DNA from: Novosphingobium ovatum
Lineage (GTDB): Bacteria; Pseudomonadota; Alphaproteobacteria; Sphingomonadales; Sphingomonadaceae
DNA length: 64,000 nucleotides
Assembly: GCF_009909235.1 (NCBI RefSeq)
Contig: NZ_JAAAPO010000005.1
Location: forward strand, 1 to 64,000
Direction of reading: 5' to 3'
A model generated the notes under the pieces. That model ran no database searches and was not told the DNA's origin. It saw only the letters and a program-made list of their open reading frames with translations. A program made the translations under genes and the position numbers. Within the stretch, counting starts at the first letter, position 1. The number at the start of each line of letters is the position of its first letter. Positions 48,862-59,345 of the stretch are shown piece after piece.

Positions 48862-49173
48862 TCAGTGGTAAGTGGGCTGGCAGGCCATATCGGCATCGCC
48901 ATATTGGCGCATCATCGCCCCCATCAGCGGCACGGCAAATTCCAGCCCCACGCGATGATCGCGCCGCCAACGCACCGTGGCGGGCAAGACCAGCGCCTCG
49001 CCCAGATGCAGGGCGATGCGCTCCCCCGGCTGCACATTGCCGCCGAACAGATCAACACAACACCCCATGGGCGACACATTCACCACCATCGCCCCATGGC
49101 GCGCGCCTTCGTGATGATAGGCGGCGTGGATCTCGGCATGACTGCGCGTATGCTTGCGTCGTTCTGGCCACAT
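48862..49173 (-). CDS. PilZ-domain protein
   Basis: A 103-residue protein made of one PilZ domain, with an R-x3-R-type motif at the start (RRKHTRSHAE) and NVSPMGCCVDL, the D/N-x-S-x2-G motif for cyclic di-GMP. It likely acts as a free adaptor that binds a partner in a c-di-GMP-dependent way. The gene converges on the TetR gene with a 3-bp gap. Confidence 0.85.
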   Translation of the reverse strand: MWPERRKHTRSHAEIHAAYHHEGARHGAMVVNVSPMGCCVDLFGGNVQPGERIALHLGEALVLPATVRWRRDHRVGLEFAVPLMGAMMRQYGDADMACQPTYH

Positions 49174-49319
49174 GGCGGCACCTCCTTACACACAGAGGTT
49201 TACAGCAGAACGTCTGAACAAATCCTTTAACGACTGTCGGATGACTTTCCAACTTCGATGATGATATTCATATCATATTTAGCATGTATTGGCCGTTACC
49301 ACTTTTGGTAAATTCTGAA

Positions 49320-50669
49320 TTAGACATCCAAAGCATTGCCCTCGGCGAAATGCAGCACCAATTGCAGCCCTCCGCCCGGCGCGGGCTCCATCAACAGGTC
49401 ATGGCCATAGTCGCGCGCCAGATCCCGCGCGATCGCCAGCCCCAGCCCCGATCCAGACCGCCCGCCCGTGTCCCCTGTTGCGCCCACGGCAAACATCGCC
49501 TCGTGCCGGTCGGGCGGCAGGCCGGGACCATCGTCGGCCACGATCAGAGCATGGGCCCCACCCGCGCGCCGTTCGGACACGGTCACCCGCCCGCGCGCCC
49601 ATTTGCCCGCATTGTCCAGCAGGTTGGACAGGATCTCGCTCAGGTCATCGCCGTCCATCGCCACGGGGGCAAAACCGCCCGGCGGCGCCAGCACCACAAA
49701 GGCACAGGCCGGATGGCACCGCCCCATCGCCGCCACCAGCGGGGCCAGCACCGTGCCCGGATCGGCCAGCGGCGCCACACCCACCCGCGACCCGCCCGAC
49801 CGGGCACGGGCCAGATGATAGTCGATCTGGCGCAGCATCCGCTCGCTTTCGTCCAGCAGGGTGCGGGCGGCCTCGGGCGCTGTGCCCTCGGCCAGACGCT
49901 CGGCCTCGTCCACCATGATCGCCAGCGGCGTGCGCAAGCTGTGCGCCAGCGCGCCCGCCGCCACCCGCCCGCGCGCCACAATCTGGGCGTTGCGCGCGGC
50001 ATAGGCGTTCAGGTCCTGCACCAGCGGGGCGATCTCGTCCGGCCAATCGCCATCGACACGCGCCGCCCGCCCATTGCGCAGAGCATCCACCGCCGCCCCC
50101 AACCGCCGAAAAGGACGCAGCCCCAGCGTGATGATCGCCATTCCGCTGGCCAGCAGCGCCGCCGCCAACAGCCCCAGCCACAGCGTCAGTTCACGCGTGA
50201 ACAGGCGGATATTGCGCAGCATGTGGCGCTCGTCGGTGGCCATGACGAAATGCAGCGGCGTGCCGGGCGCAGCCTGGCGGATAAAGCCATAGACGATGGC
50301 ATCGCCCGTGGGGCCGTTTTCCACCCGGTGCAGGATGTGGGGCGAATGGGCGATGTCATAATCCAGCGCGCCGCGCGTCATCGACGGCGAGGTGATCGAG
50401 CCGAAACCGGGCCGCGTCACCTGCCAGTAATAGCCCGACAGCGGCACGCCATAGCGCGGATCGGACACCGGGCGGATCAGATAGGGCCGCCCGGCACGAT
50501 CCAGCCGGGTCAGTTCGCCCAGCTCGCGAACATGGACCTCCAGCTCCTCGTGGTATTGCGCCTCGACATGGGTGGTGAACAGGCGGACCGAGGAATACCA
50601 GATCGCCGCGATCCCCAGCCCCACCCACAGCAGGATGGAGAGCATGAAACGGGCGCGCAGGCTGGTCAT
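49320..50669 (-). CDS. PhoQ-like sensor histidine kinase
   Basis: This 449-residue kinase has two membrane helices (about 7-25 and 160-182) around a 135-residue periplasmic sensor, a short HAMP-like segment, His243 in ALAHSLRTPLA, an N box (NLLDNAGKWA), DDGPGLP and GSGLGLAIARDLA. The 'AHSLRTPLA' H box is PhoQ-type. It overlaps the response regulator by 4 bp. With the divergent efflux operon, the likely stimulus is a metal ion or envelope stress. Confidence 0.9.
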   Translation of the reverse strand: MTSLRARFMLSILLWVGLGIAAIWYSSVRLFTTHVEAQYHEELEVHVRELGELTRLDRAGRPYLIRPVSDPRYGVPLSGYYWQVTRPGFGSITSPSMTRGALDYDIAHSPHILHRVENGPTGDAIVYGFIRQAAPGTPLHFVMATDERHMLRNIRLFTRELTLWLGLLAAALLASGMAIITLGLRPFRRLGAAVDALRNGRAARVDGDWPDEIAPLVQDLNAYAARNAQIVARGRVAAGALAHSLRTPLAIMVDEAERLAEGTAPEAARTLLDESERMLRQIDYHLARARSGGSRVGVAPLADPGTVLAPLVAAMGRCHPACAFVVLAPPGGFAPVAMDGDDLSEILSNLLDNAGKWARGRVTVSERRAGGAHALIVADDGPGLPPDRHEAMFAVGATGDTGGRSGSGLGLAIARDLARDYGHDLLMEPAPGGGLQLVLHFAEGNALDV

Positions 50670-51376
50670 GGGGTCACCTCCAGCCGATAGCCCAGCCCGC
50701 GCAGGGTGCGGATCGCCTCACGGCCGATCTTGCGGCGCAGGCGGCTGACCAGCGCCTCGACGGCGTTGCGGTCGCGCTCCTCGTCCAACGCATAGAGTTG
50801 TTCCAAAATCTCGTCCTGGGCGATGATATGGCCGGGGCGGCGGACGAACAGGTGCAACAGGGCAAATTCCTTGCGCGAGAGGTCCAGCAGCGCGCCATCC
50901 AGCGTGGCGGTCTGCGCCGCCGGGTCCACCGCCACGCGGCCGGCGGTCAGCACCGTGGCGCTGCGCCCGGCCCCGCGCCGCCACAGCGCGTGCAACCGGG
51001 CCTGCAATTCCTCGAACCGCACGGGCTTGACGATAAAGTCGTCCGCCCCCGCGTTCAGCCCCTCGACCTTGTCGCGCCAGTTGCCGCGCGCCGTCAGGAT
51101 CAGGATCGGCACCAGAATGCCCCGCCGCCGCCAGTCGCGCAGCAGGTCCAGCCCGTCGCCATCGGGCAGGCCCAGATCCAGAATCACCGCCGCCATCTGA
51201 TCCACATCGGGCCAGTCGCGCGCATCGGCGGCATTGGCGGCGCAATCCACCGCCAGCCCCACCCCCGCCAGCCTTTCGGACAGGCGGCGGCGCAGTTCGG
51301 CGTCATCCTCGACCAGCAATACGCGCAAGGGGGCGGTCTCCTTTGCCCCGGCCGTAGCGCGCAGGGCTGACGCCAT
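50666..51376 (-). CDS. OmpR/PhoP-family response regulator
   Basis: A 236-residue protein with a receiver domain (LLVEDDAEL, phosphoacceptor Asp67 in VILDLGLPDG, Lys near 117) and a winged-helix output domain (LSRKEFALLHLFVRRPGHII, VSRLRRKIGREAIRTLRGLG). It is the first gene of the pair and lies 50 bp from the divergent efflux genes, where it probably binds the 11-bp-spaced repeats. Confidence 0.92.
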   Translation of the reverse strand: MASALRATAGAKETAPLRVLLVEDDAELRRRLSERLAGVGLAVDCAANAADARDWPDVDQMAAVILDLGLPDGDGLDLLRDWRRRGILVPILILTARGNWRDKVEGLNAGADDFIVKPVRFEELQARLHALWRRGAGRSATVLTAGRVAVDPAAQTATLDGALLDLSRKEFALLHLFVRRPGHIIAQDEILEQLYALDEERDRNAVEALVSRLRRKIGREAIRTLRGLGYRLEVTP

Positions 51377-51377
51377 C

Positions 51378-51403
51378 CTGACAGATTGTCAGGCTGATGT
51401 CAG
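51378..51403. promoter_or_regulatory. Response-regulator box between the two-component and efflux operons
   Basis: TGTCAG occurs at 51387-51392 and 51398-51403, an 11-bp period as used by OmpR/PhoP-type tandem sites. CTGACA at 51378-51383 adds an inverted copy. All lie in the 50-bp divergent gap. Confidence 0.6.
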
Positions 51404-51426
51404 CTTGGTCTGGCAGGGGTCAGACC

Positions 51427-52530
51427 ATGACCCGAAACGCCACGATCGCTTCCGCCCTTGCCCTGTCGCTGTTGGCCGCTGGTGGCCTGTGGTGGCGGGG
51501 CGGTTCCTCTGCCCCCCAGGCCCAGCCCGCCGCCGCCCCCGCGCCCGGCACGCTGACCCTGCAACAGCAACAGCGCATGGGGATCCAGACCGCCGCCGCG
51601 CAACCGGCCAACAGCAGCGAGCTGGGCAGCGTGCCCGCGCTGGTCACCCTGCCACCAGAGGCGCGGGTGGCGGTGGCCTCGCCGCTGGGCGGACAGGTCG
51701 AGCGTGTGTTTGTAGTGAACGGACAGGACGTGCGCGCGGGCCAGCCACTGGCCACGGTGCGATCGGTCGAAGCGGTGCAATATGGCGCGGCGCTGGCGCG
51801 CGGTCAGGCGCAACTGGCCGTGGCGCGGGCCAATGCCGCGCGCACCGCGCAACTGGCGCGCGAAGGCATCATCGCCGGGGCCCGCGCCGACGAGGCTCAG
51901 GCCGCCCTGGCGCAGGCGCAGGCCGAGGTCGCCGCCAACGCCCGCATCCTGACGCAAGGGGGCGCGGGCGGCAATGGCACGATCACCCTGCGCGCGCCGA
52001 TCAGCGGGCGTCTGGCCGCGGTCACTGTCCAGACCGGCGGGCCGGTGGACCCGCAGACCGCGCCCTTTGTGGTCGAGAACACCAGCGCCCTGATGCTGGA
52101 CCTGCAAATCCCCGAGCGTTTGGCCGGCAGCGTGACGCCCGGCACCGCCCTGCGCGTGACGGTGGCGCCGGGGCGCAGCGTGGCGGGCACCATCGTGTCG
52201 GTGGGCGGCTCGATCGATCCGGCAACGCGCGCATTGGTCGCCCGCGCCCGCATCGCCAGCGATCCCGCGCTGGTGGCGGGCAAATCGGTGATGGCCGCGT
52301 TGCAGGGCCGCACCACCGCGCCGGCCGCCACCATCCCGGCCACCGCCGTGGCGCGAATGGGCGATCAGGATGTGGTGTTTGTCGCCACCTCCACCGGCTT
52401 TACCCGGCGGGCGGTGCGTTTGGCGGGGGCGGGCGGCGACATGGCCACCGTCCTGTCCGGACTGAAACCGGGCGAGCGCGTGGCCATCACCGGCATTGCC
52501 GAATTGAAAACCCTGCTGGGTGGAGAATAA
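51427..52530 (+). CDS. RND efflux periplasmic adaptor
   Basis: ATG at 51427 has AGGGG seven bases upstream and gives 367 residues. It has an N-terminal signal/anchor (IASALALSLLAAGGLWW), a lipoyl-like half-motif (VASPLGGQVERVFVVNGQDV), a helical hairpin (EAVQYGAALARGQAQLAVAR) and beta-barrel and membrane-proximal domains (LRAPISGRLAAVTVQTGGPV). This is the CzcB/CusB-type adaptor linking pump and outer-membrane channel. Confidence 0.9.
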   Translation: MTRNATIASALALSLLAAGGLWWRGGSSAPQAQPAAAPAPGTLTLQQQQRMGIQTAAAQPANSSELGSVPALVTLPPEARVAVASPLGGQVERVFVVNGQDVRAGQPLATVRSVEAVQYGAALARGQAQLAVARANAARTAQLAREGIIAGARADEAQAALAQAQAEVAANARILTQGGAGGNGTITLRAPISGRLAAVTVQTGGPVDPQTAPFVVENTSALMLDLQIPERLAGSVTPGTALRVTVAPGRSVAGTIVSVGGSIDPATRALVARARIASDPALVAGKSVMAALQGRTTAPAATIPATAVARMGDQDVVFVATSTGFTRRAVRLAGAGGDMATVLSGLKPGERVAITGIAELKTLLGGE

Positions 52531-52533
52531 GCG

Positions 52534-55500
52534 ATGCTGACCCGTCTGGTGGAAAAAGCGCTGAGCCTGCGCATGGCGGTGCTGGCGCTGGCGCTGGCTT
52601 TGGCGGCGTGGGGCGGCTGGTCGTTCATGACGCTGCCGATTGACGCCTTTCCCGATATCAGTTCGACGCAGGTCAAGATCATTCTGAAGGCCCCCGGCAT
52701 GACCCCCGAGGAGGTCGAAAGCCGCGTCATCACCCCGATCGAGATGGAGATGCTGGGCATCCCGCATCAGGCCAATCTGCGCTCTGTGGCGAAATATGCG
52801 ATCGCCGATGTGACGATCGACTTTGCCGATGGCACCGACATTTACTGGGCGCGCAGCCAGGTGGCCGAACGGCTGGCCAATGTGCAGGCCGATCTGCCCG
52901 ACACGGTCGAGGGCGGGATGGCGCCGATCTCGACCCCGCTGTCGGACATGTACATGTTCACACTGGAAGGGCCGCAGGATCTGGCGGAAAAGCGGCGAGT
53001 GCTGGACTGGATCATCCGCCCGGCCCTGCGCACGGTGCCCGGTGTGGCCGATGTCAACGCGCTGGGCGGCTATGCGCAGACATTCGAGGTCAAGCCCGAT
53101 GCGGCAGCGCTGGCGGCGGCGGGGCTGACGGTCGACGACCTGAAAACCGCCATCGAACTGTCCAACCGCAACGATGGCGCGGGCCGCCTGAGCGTGGGCG
53201 AGGAAGCGCTGATCGTGCGCTCGGTAGGGGCGGTGCGCAACCTGTCGGATCTGGCCTCGGTGGTGGTGCGCACAACGGGCAATGCGGTGGTGCGGGTGGG
53301 CGATGTGGCCACCGTGCGCATGGGCCATCTGACCCGCTATGGCGCGGTGACCAAGGATGGCAAGGCCGAGGGCGTGCAAGGTCTGGTGATCGCCCTGCGC
53401 GGCGCGGACGCGTCCAAGGTGGTTGCGGGCGTCAAGGCGCGGATGGAGGAGATCAAGCCCAGCCTGCCCACGGGCATGCAGGTCAACGTGTTCTATGACC
53501 GGTCGGACCTGATCGGCAAGGCGGTGGGCACGGTGGAAAAGGCACTGGTCGAGGCGACCGTGCTGGTGGTGGTGCTGTTGCTGCTGTTTCTGGGCGATGT
53601 GCGCGCCAGCGTGATCGTCGCGGTGGCCTTGCCGATGGCCGCGCTGCTGACCTTCATCCTGATGAAGGGCATCGGCCTGACCGCCAATCTGATGAGTCTG
53701 GGCGGGCTGGCGATTGCGGTCGGCATCTTGGTCGATGGCGCGGTGGTGGTGGTGGAAAATGTGGTCGAACGCCTGTCCGACCCGCGCCACGCCAAGGCGG
53801 GCAAGCTGCACAATGTGTTTATCGCCGCCAGTGAGGTGGCCGTGCCGGTGGCATCGGGCCTGTTCATCATCGCGCTGGTGTTCCTGCCTTTGCTGACGCT
53901 GCAGGGGCTGGAGGGCAAGCTGTTTGCCCCCGTTGCGTTGACCATCGTGCTGGCGCTGCTGGCGGCGCTGGTGCTCTCGCTGACGCTGGTGCCGGTGCTG
54001 GCCTATTTCGTGCTGAAGATGAAGGTGGGCGCCCATCACGAGCCTTGGCTGATGCGCCAGATCGCCCCGCGCCATGCCGCCGCGCTGGACTGGGCCTTTG
54101 CCAACCGGCGGATGGTGGCGGGCATTGCAGGCGGCGCGCTGGTGGTGGCGGGGGTGGCCTATGCCGTCACGGGCAAGACCTTTTTGCCCACCATGGACGA
54201 GGGCGCAACACTGGTGCAGGTGACCAAGGCCCCCAGCATCAGCATCGCCCATTCGGTCGAGGGCGACCTGAAGGTCCAGCGCGTGCTGATGGACAAGGTG
54301 CCCGAGATCACATCCGTCATCGCGCGCGTGGGGTCGGACGAATTGGGGCTGGACCCGATGAGCCCCAACGAAACCGACAGCTTCCTGCAACTGAAACCGC
54401 GCGAGCAATGGCGCATGGCTGACCGCGATGGCCTGATCGCGGCCATCCGCAAGGCGCTGGAGGACCTGCCCGGTTTCGAGTTCAGCTTTACCCAGCCGAT
54501 CGAGATGCGCATTTCCGAAATGCTGACCGGCGCGCGCGGCGATCTGGCGATCAAGCTGTTCGGGCCGGACCTGAACGAATTGTCGCGGCTGGCCGGGCAG
54601 ATCCAGACCCGGCTGCAACAGATCCCCGGCACCAGCGAGGCGATCACGGTCGCCAATGACCGCGTGGATTATTTGCAGATCGACATCGACCGCGTGGCGG
54701 CGGGGCGCGCCGGGATGCCGGTGGGCCATTTGCAGGACCAGATGCGCGCCAGCGTCGAGGGCGTGCGGGCCGGTGTGGTGGCCGATGGCATGCGCCGCGT
54801 GCCGCTGGTGATCCGGGGCGATGGCGGCGATGGCATGGGGCCACAGGCCTTTGCCGATCAGGCCTATCGCAGCCCCGCCGGGGCGCTGGTCCGCGCCAGC
54901 GACATTGCCACCGTCCAGCGGGTCGAGGGCCCGGTCAAGCTGGAGCACGAGAACGGCTCGCGCTATGCCATGGTACAGGCGTTTGTCTCGGGCCGCGATC
55001 TGGTGGGCTATGTCACACAGGCCAAGGCCGACATTGGCGCCCATGTCAAACTGCCGCCGGGCTATCGCATCGTCTGGGGCGGGCAGTTTGAAAACCAGCA
55101 GCGCGCATCGACCCGTTTGATGCTGGTGCTGCCGGTAGCGGTGCTGCTGATCTTTGCGGTGCTGTATCTGACGTTGCGTTCGGTGCGGGCCTCCGCGCTG
55201 ATTCTGGTCAACATCCCCTTTGCCGCGGTGGGCGGCATGGTGGCGCTGGCGGTGTCGGGGGAATATCTCTCGGTGCCCGCTTCGGTCGGGTTCATCGCGC
55301 TGTTGGGCATTGCGGTGCTGAACGGATTGGTGATGGTCAGCTATTTCCGGCAATTGCGCGAAGGCGGCATGGATCTGGCCAGCGCGGTGCGGCTGGGCGC
55401 GGCGCGCCGGTTGCGGCCCGTGCTGATGACGGCCAGCATCGCCGCCTTTGGTCTGGTGCCGCTGTTGTTTGCCAGCGGGCCGGGATCGGAAATCCAGCGG

Positions 55501-55650
55501 CCATTGGCCATCGTGGTGATCGGCGGCTTGGTCACGGCCACGCTGCTGACGCTGATCCTGTTGCCGATCCTGTACGAACGCTTTGGCGAAAGCGCGGCCG
55601 AACGCGCGGCCGGATCGTTGAACACACCCCTGAATGGAGATGCCGCATGA
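52534..55650 (+). CDS. HME-family RND efflux pump (CzcA/CusA-like)
   Basis: A 1038-residue inner-membrane pump with twelve predicted helices and two large periplasmic loops. CzcA-type features are IDAFPDISSTQVKI near the start, AVGILVDGAVVVVENVVERL in helix 4 and GKTFLPTMDEGATLVQVTKA after helix 7. It exchanges protons for substrate, usually a divalent or monovalent metal; specificity cannot be read here. It is 3 bp after the adaptor gene and overlaps the TolC gene by 4 bp. Confidence 0.93.
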   Translation: MLTRLVEKALSLRMAVLALALALAAWGGWSFMTLPIDAFPDISSTQVKIILKAPGMTPEEVESRVITPIEMEMLGIPHQANLRSVAKYAIADVTIDFADGTDIYWARSQVAERLANVQADLPDTVEGGMAPISTPLSDMYMFTLEGPQDLAEKRRVLDWIIRPALRTVPGVADVNALGGYAQTFEVKPDAAALAAAGLTVDDLKTAIELSNRNDGAGRLSVGEEALIVRSVGAVRNLSDLASVVVRTTGNAVVRVGDVATVRMGHLTRYGAVTKDGKAEGVQGLVIALRGADASKVVAGVKARMEEIKPSLPTGMQVNVFYDRSDLIGKAVGTVEKALVEATVLVVVLLLLFLGDVRASVIVAVALPMAALLTFILMKGIGLTANLMSLGGLAIAVGILVDGAVVVVENVVERLSDPRHAKAGKLHNVFIAASEVAVPVASGLFIIALVFLPLLTLQGLEGKLFAPVALTIVLALLAALVLSLTLVPVLAYFVLKMKVGAHHEPWLMRQIAPRHAAALDWAFANRRMVAGIAGGALVVAGVAYAVTGKTFLPTMDEGATLVQVTKAPSISIAHSVEGDLKVQRVLMDKVPEITSVIARVGSDELGLDPMSPNETDSFLQLKPREQWRMADRDGLIAAIRKALEDLPGFEFSFTQPIEMRISEMLTGARGDLAIKLFGPDLNELSRLAGQIQTRLQQIPGTSEAITVANDRVDYLQIDIDRVAAGRAGMPVGHLQDQMRASVEGVRAGVVADGMRRVPLVIRGDGGDGMGPQAFADQAYRSPAGALVRASDIATVQRVEGPVKLEHENGSRYAMVQAFVSGRDLVGYVTQAKADIGAHVKLPPGYRIVWGGQFENQQRASTRLMLVLPVAVLLIFAVLYLTLRSVRASALILVNIPFAAVGGMVALAVSGEYLSVPASVGFIALLGIAVLNGLVMVSYFRQLREGGMDLASAVRLGAARRLRPVLMTASIAAFGLVPLLFASGPGSEIQRPLAIVVIGGLVTATLLTLILLPILYERFGESAAERAAGSLNTPLNGDAA

Positions 55651-56873
55651 CCCGGACCATGATGATCGGGGCCGCGCTGATCGCGTGTGGCGCATCGGTG
55701 GCGGGGGCGCAAACGCTGCCCCCGGACGCGGCGGTGCAGGCCGCGCTGGACGCCCACCCCGCCGTGCAGGGCGCCGAGGCCCGCGTGGACAGCGCCCGCG
55801 CCGACCAGCGGGCGCTGAACGCCGGCCCGCACGAGTTCACCTTTACCGGCAGCTATGCACGCCGCACCATCGACCGCGAAGGGCAGTTCAACGAATATGA
55901 CGCCACGCTGTCGCGCGCCTTCCGCCTGCCCGGCAAAGCGCGGCTGGACGCGCAGGCGGGCGCTTTGGGCGTCGAGGCCGCCCGCAACAATGCCGAGGAC
56001 GCCCGCCATCAGGCCGCGCGGCTGTTGAACGACCTGTGGTGGGAATGGATCGGCGCCAGCGCGCAGGCCGCCGTCGATGCGCAAAGCGTGGCCAATTATC
56101 AGCGCACGCTGGACGCGCTGAAACGCCGCGTGTCCTTGCGCGATACCGCCCAGATGGAGGCCGATCAGGCCGCCGCCGCATTAGCCGATGCGCAGGTGGT
56201 GGCCGCCCAGTCGCGCGGGCAGGCCGCCTTGGCACGGGTGCGTCTGGCCGCGCAATTCCCCGCCCTGCCCCTGCCCGATAGCGCGCCGGTTGCGCCCGAA
56301 CCGGTGTTGGCCGACGCCACATTGCTGACCATGCGCGACCAGGTGCTGGAACGCAGCCACGAAATCGCCGCCGCCCAGGCCGAGGCCGGCCGCAGCGCCG
56401 CGCTGGCCGAGCGCGCGCGACAGGATCGCATCGCCGATCCCAGCGTGGGCCTGCGCCTGTTCAGCGAACGCGGCGGGGCCGAACGCGGAGCGGGGGTGAC
56501 CTTCTCGATTCCCTTGGGCGGTGGGGCGCGGCGGGCGGCGGCCGATCGCGGCGCGGCGCAGGCCAGCGTGGCACAGGCCGAACTGGCGCTGGTGCGGCAA
56601 TCCTTGCGCGAAATGGCCGAGGGCGACGTTGCCCGCGCCCGCTCTGCCTATGCGGCATGGGTCAGCGCCCGCGCGGCACTGGAGGCGCAAATGGCCGCGC
56701 TGGCCAAGCTACGCCGGGGGCTGAGCCTGAACGCGGTGGACCTGGCCGATGTGTTACAGGGCGAACGCCTGACCCACGCCGCCTTTCGCACCGAGGCCGA
56801 CACCCGCGCGCAGGCGCACCGGGCGATCAATTGTCTGCGGATCGACAGCCACAACCTGTGGATCGCCGATTAG
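55647..56873 (+). CDS. TolC-family outer-membrane efflux channel
   Basis: A 408-residue protein with a signal peptide ending near AGAQT, two long helical repeats ([40 protein letters not shown]) and beta segments such as FTFTGSY and [10 protein letters not shown]. It completes the tripartite pump. The gene converges on the chemoreceptor gene with a 4-bp overlap. Confidence 0.9.
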   Translation: MTRTMMIGAALIACGASVAGAQTLPPDAAVQAALDAHPAVQGAEARVDSARADQRALNAGPHEFTFTGSYARRTIDREGQFNEYDATLSRAFRLPGKARLDAQAGALGVEAARNNAEDARHQAARLLNDLWWEWIGASAQAAVDAQSVANYQRTLDALKRRVSLRDTAQMEADQAAAALADAQVVAAQSRGQAALARVRLAAQFPALPLPDSAPVAPEPVLADATLLTMRDQVLERSHEIAAAQAEAGRSAALAERARQDRIADPSVGLRLFSERGGAERGAGVTFSIPLGGGARRAAADRGAAQASVAQAELALVRQSLREMAEGDVARARSAYAAWVSARAALEAQMAALAKLRRGLSLNAVDLADVLQGERLTHAAFRTEADTRAQAHRAINCLRIDSHNLWIAD

Positions 56874-58270
56874 GCCGCCCGCCGCCCCGCCCGGCGTGAG
56901 GCAAACGGCACCACCTGTTCGGGCGCAACACTGGCGCTGGCATAGGTGATGCCCCCGCCTCCGCGCTGGGTCATGCTGCCGCTCATGCGGAACCGCTGCA
57001 ATTCGTCCATCAGCGTGGCCGATTGTGTCGCCAGCCCGCGCGCGGCGGCGCTGGCCTGTTCGGACATGGCCGCGTTGCTTTGCGTCAGGCGGTTGATGTC
57101 GCCCACCATCGCATTGGCCTGACGCAAGCCATTGGTGCGCTCAGTGATGTCTTGAGCAATCTGGCTGATGACATCGGACACCTGCGTGATGCCCTCGGCG
57201 ATGCGGGACAGGGTGGAGCCGGTTTCGGTCACCAGTGCCACGCCGCTCGACACATGCCGGGTCGATCCCTCGATGCGGGTCTTGATATCCTTGGCCGCGT
57301 CCGCGCTGCGCTGCGCCAGCGCGCGCACTTCGGAAGCCACCACGGCAAAGCCGCGCCCGGCGTCACCGGCACGCGCCGCCTCGACCCCGGCGTTCAGTGC
57401 CAGCAGGTTGGTCTGAAACGCGATGCCGTCGATCACGCTGATGATATTCGAAATCTCCCGCGAAGAGGCCTCGATCGCGGCCATGGCGTCCACCGCGCGG
57501 GTGACAACCGCGCCCGATTCCTGCGCCCGGCGGCGCGTTTCGGCGACCAGCGTGTTGGCCGATGTGGCCGCGCTGACGCTGTCCTCCATGGCGTGGCCGA
57601 TCTCGCTCAACTGGCTGGCGGTGGATTCCAGCTTGGCAGCCTGCTGCTCGGTACGGTTCGACAGGTCTTGGGCGGCCTGCTGGATTTCCTCGGCGCCGTT
57701 GGACACCATTTGCGCGGTCTGCATCACCTTGCCCATCGATCCGGCAAAGGCATCGACCGCGGTGTTGAACGCGTCGCGCAACCCTTCGTAATCGGCGCGG
57801 AACGGGCGCGTCAGATGGCAGGTCAGGTTGCCCGCCGACAATTGGTCCAGCCCATGGCGCAATTCCTCGATCACCCCGGCCGTTTCGGCCAGACTCTGGA
57901 TCAGCACCAGCACTTCGCCATTGCCATGGATATGGGTAGGGATCAGCGTCACCAGAATGCGCACCACCTCGCCCCGGCGGTTGAGGTTCAGCCATTCAAA
58001 GCGCGAGAAACCCTTGGCCATCGCCTCTTGCAGGCGTTCGGGCACATGGACGGCGGTGGGGCGGCCATCGGACTGGGTCGGCGCGGAAAAATCGGCTGGC
58101 GTGCGCCCGATGATCTGGCTGCGCGGGTGGTCATACAGCGCCTCGCAGGCGCGGTTGCAGGCGGTAAAGACACCATCCTGAATCAGCAACATGCCATCGG
58201 GCGAGCTCTCGAACACCGCCTGCGCGACCAGACTGTCCAACGAGGGTTCGTGATTCTTGCGCCAGAACAT
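56870..58270 (-). CDS. Cytoplasmic PAS-domain methyl-accepting chemoreceptor
   Basis: A 466-residue protein without membrane helices. A PAS domain ([33 protein letters not shown]) is followed by a HAMP-like segment ([20 protein letters not shown]) and a chemoreceptor signalling domain whose conserved tip is [20 protein letters not shown] then [15 protein letters not shown]. It may sense redox or energy state inside the cell. The tip has GVEAARAG where EAARAG is expected, so the CheA/CheW contact looks intact. Confidence 0.92.
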   Translation of the reverse strand: MFWRKNHEPSLDSLVAQAVFESSPDGMLLIQDGVFTACNRACEALYDHPRSQIIGRTPADFSAPTQSDGRPTAVHVPERLQEAMAKGFSRFEWLNLNRRGEVVRILVTLIPTHIHGNGEVLVLIQSLAETAGVIEELRHGLDQLSAGNLTCHLTRPFRADYEGLRDAFNTAVDAFAGSMGKVMQTAQMVSNGAEEIQQAAQDLSNRTEQQAAKLESTASQLSEIGHAMEDSVSAATSANTLVAETRRRAQESGAVVTRAVDAMAAIEASSREISNIISVIDGIAFQTNLLALNAGVEAARAGDAGRGFAVVASEVRALAQRSADAAKDIKTRIEGSTRHVSSGVALVTETGSTLSRIAEGITQVSDVISQIAQDITERTNGLRQANAMVGDINRLTQSNAAMSEQASAAARGLATQSATLMDELQRFRMSGSMTQRGGGGITYASASVAPEQVVPFASRRAGRRAA

Positions 58271-58442
58271 GGCTTTGCGTCCCTTGGGTTAATGCGATTG
58301 TCATTAAGGTTAACGCCGCAGGGTAAAGGCCATCGCACCACAGGCATCGGTATATGCCCGTGACTGACGGAGGATGCCGCCGCCCTCGCCATTGGTGCGG
58401 GGACGTGGTAAATGGGCGGGCACTGATATCGGGAATGCATCA

Positions 58443-59345
58443 ATGTTACGCGATGACCTGGGCGATCTGGCGGCATTCGTGGCCGTTGCCGAAGAGCGCA
58501 GCTTTACCCGCGCGGCCGCGCGCCTTGCCACCTCGCAATCGGCGCTCAGCCATGCCTTGCGGCGGCTGGAGGAGCGGTTGGGGATCAAGCTGCTTTCACG
58601 CACCACCCGCAGCGTCAGCCCGACCGAGGCGGGCGAGCAATTGCTGGCCACGCTGCGCCCCGCGCTGGGCGAGATCGACCGCAGCCTGACCGCGCTGAAC
58701 CACCTGCGCGACCGCCCCGCCGGATTGGTGCGCATCACCACCAGCCTGCATGCGGCCGACACCATCCTGTGGCCGGTGATCAGTCAGGTGATGGCCGAAT
58801 ATCCCGACATTCAGGTCGAACTGTCGGTCGATGGCGCGCTGACCAATATCGTCACCGATCGCTTTGACGCGGGGGTGCGGCTGGGCGAAAGCGTCGAGAA
58901 AGACATGGTCGCGCTGCGTATCGGACCGGATCTGCGGATGGCGGTGGTGGGATCGCCCGCCTATTTCGCGCAGCGTCCCGCGCCACAAACCCCGCGCGAC
59001 CTGACGGGCCATGATTGCATCAACCTGCGCATGGCCACGCGCGGCAACCTGTATGCGTGGGAGTTTGAACAAAACGGCCACGCGCTGAACGTGCGGGTCG
59101 AAGGCAGCCTGATCGTCAACAATGGCGACATGGCGATCCGCGCCGCGCTGGACGGGCGGGGGCTGGCCTGTGCGCTGGAAACCGACACGTTGGAAGCACA
59201 TGTGCGGGCCGGGCGGCTGGTGCGCGTGCTGGAGGATTGGTGCGAACCCTTTGCCGGGCACCACCTGTATTACCCCGACCGGCACAACCTCTCGCCCGCC
59301 TTTCGCGTGGTGCTGGAGGCGCTGCGCCGGGCGCGCGCGCAATGA
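58443..59345 (+). CDS. LysR-family regulator
   Basis: ATG at 58443 gives 300 residues with the LysR helix-turn-helix (FVAVAEERSFTRAAARLATS, QSALSHALRRLEERLG) and a periplasmic-binding-like effector domain. It overlaps the following TetR gene by 4 bp, an uncommon LysR-TetR pair. The nearest candidate targets are the Rieske and flavoprotein genes downstream. The 170-bp gap before it shows no further gene. Confidence 0.9.
   Translation: MLRDDLGDLAAFVAVAEERSFTRAAARLATSQSALSHALRRLEERLGIKLLSRTTRSVSPTEAGEQLLATLRPALGEIDRSLTALNHLRDRPAGLVRITTSLHAADTILWPVISQVMAEYPDIQVELSVDGALTNIVTDRFDAGVRLGESVEKDMVALRIGPDLRMAVVGSPAYFAQRPAPQTPRDLTGHDCINLRMATRGNLYAWEFEQNGHALNVRVEGSLIVNNGDMAIRAALDGRGLACALETDTLEAHVRAGRLVRVLEDWCEPFAGHHLYYPDRHNLSPAFRVVLEALRRARAQ

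Noticed and set aside
49284..50690. A 468-codon plus-strand frame across the histidine kinase gene.
   Set aside because: Shadow frame rich in Arg, His and Gln; the minus strand encodes a complete kinase.
51400..55695. A 1431-codon open frame on the minus strand across the efflux adaptor and pump genes.
   Set aside because: It is the antisense shadow of the GC-rich CzcB/CzcA genes. Its translation is full of His, Gln and Arg, lacks domains, and the plus strand encodes clear RND proteins.
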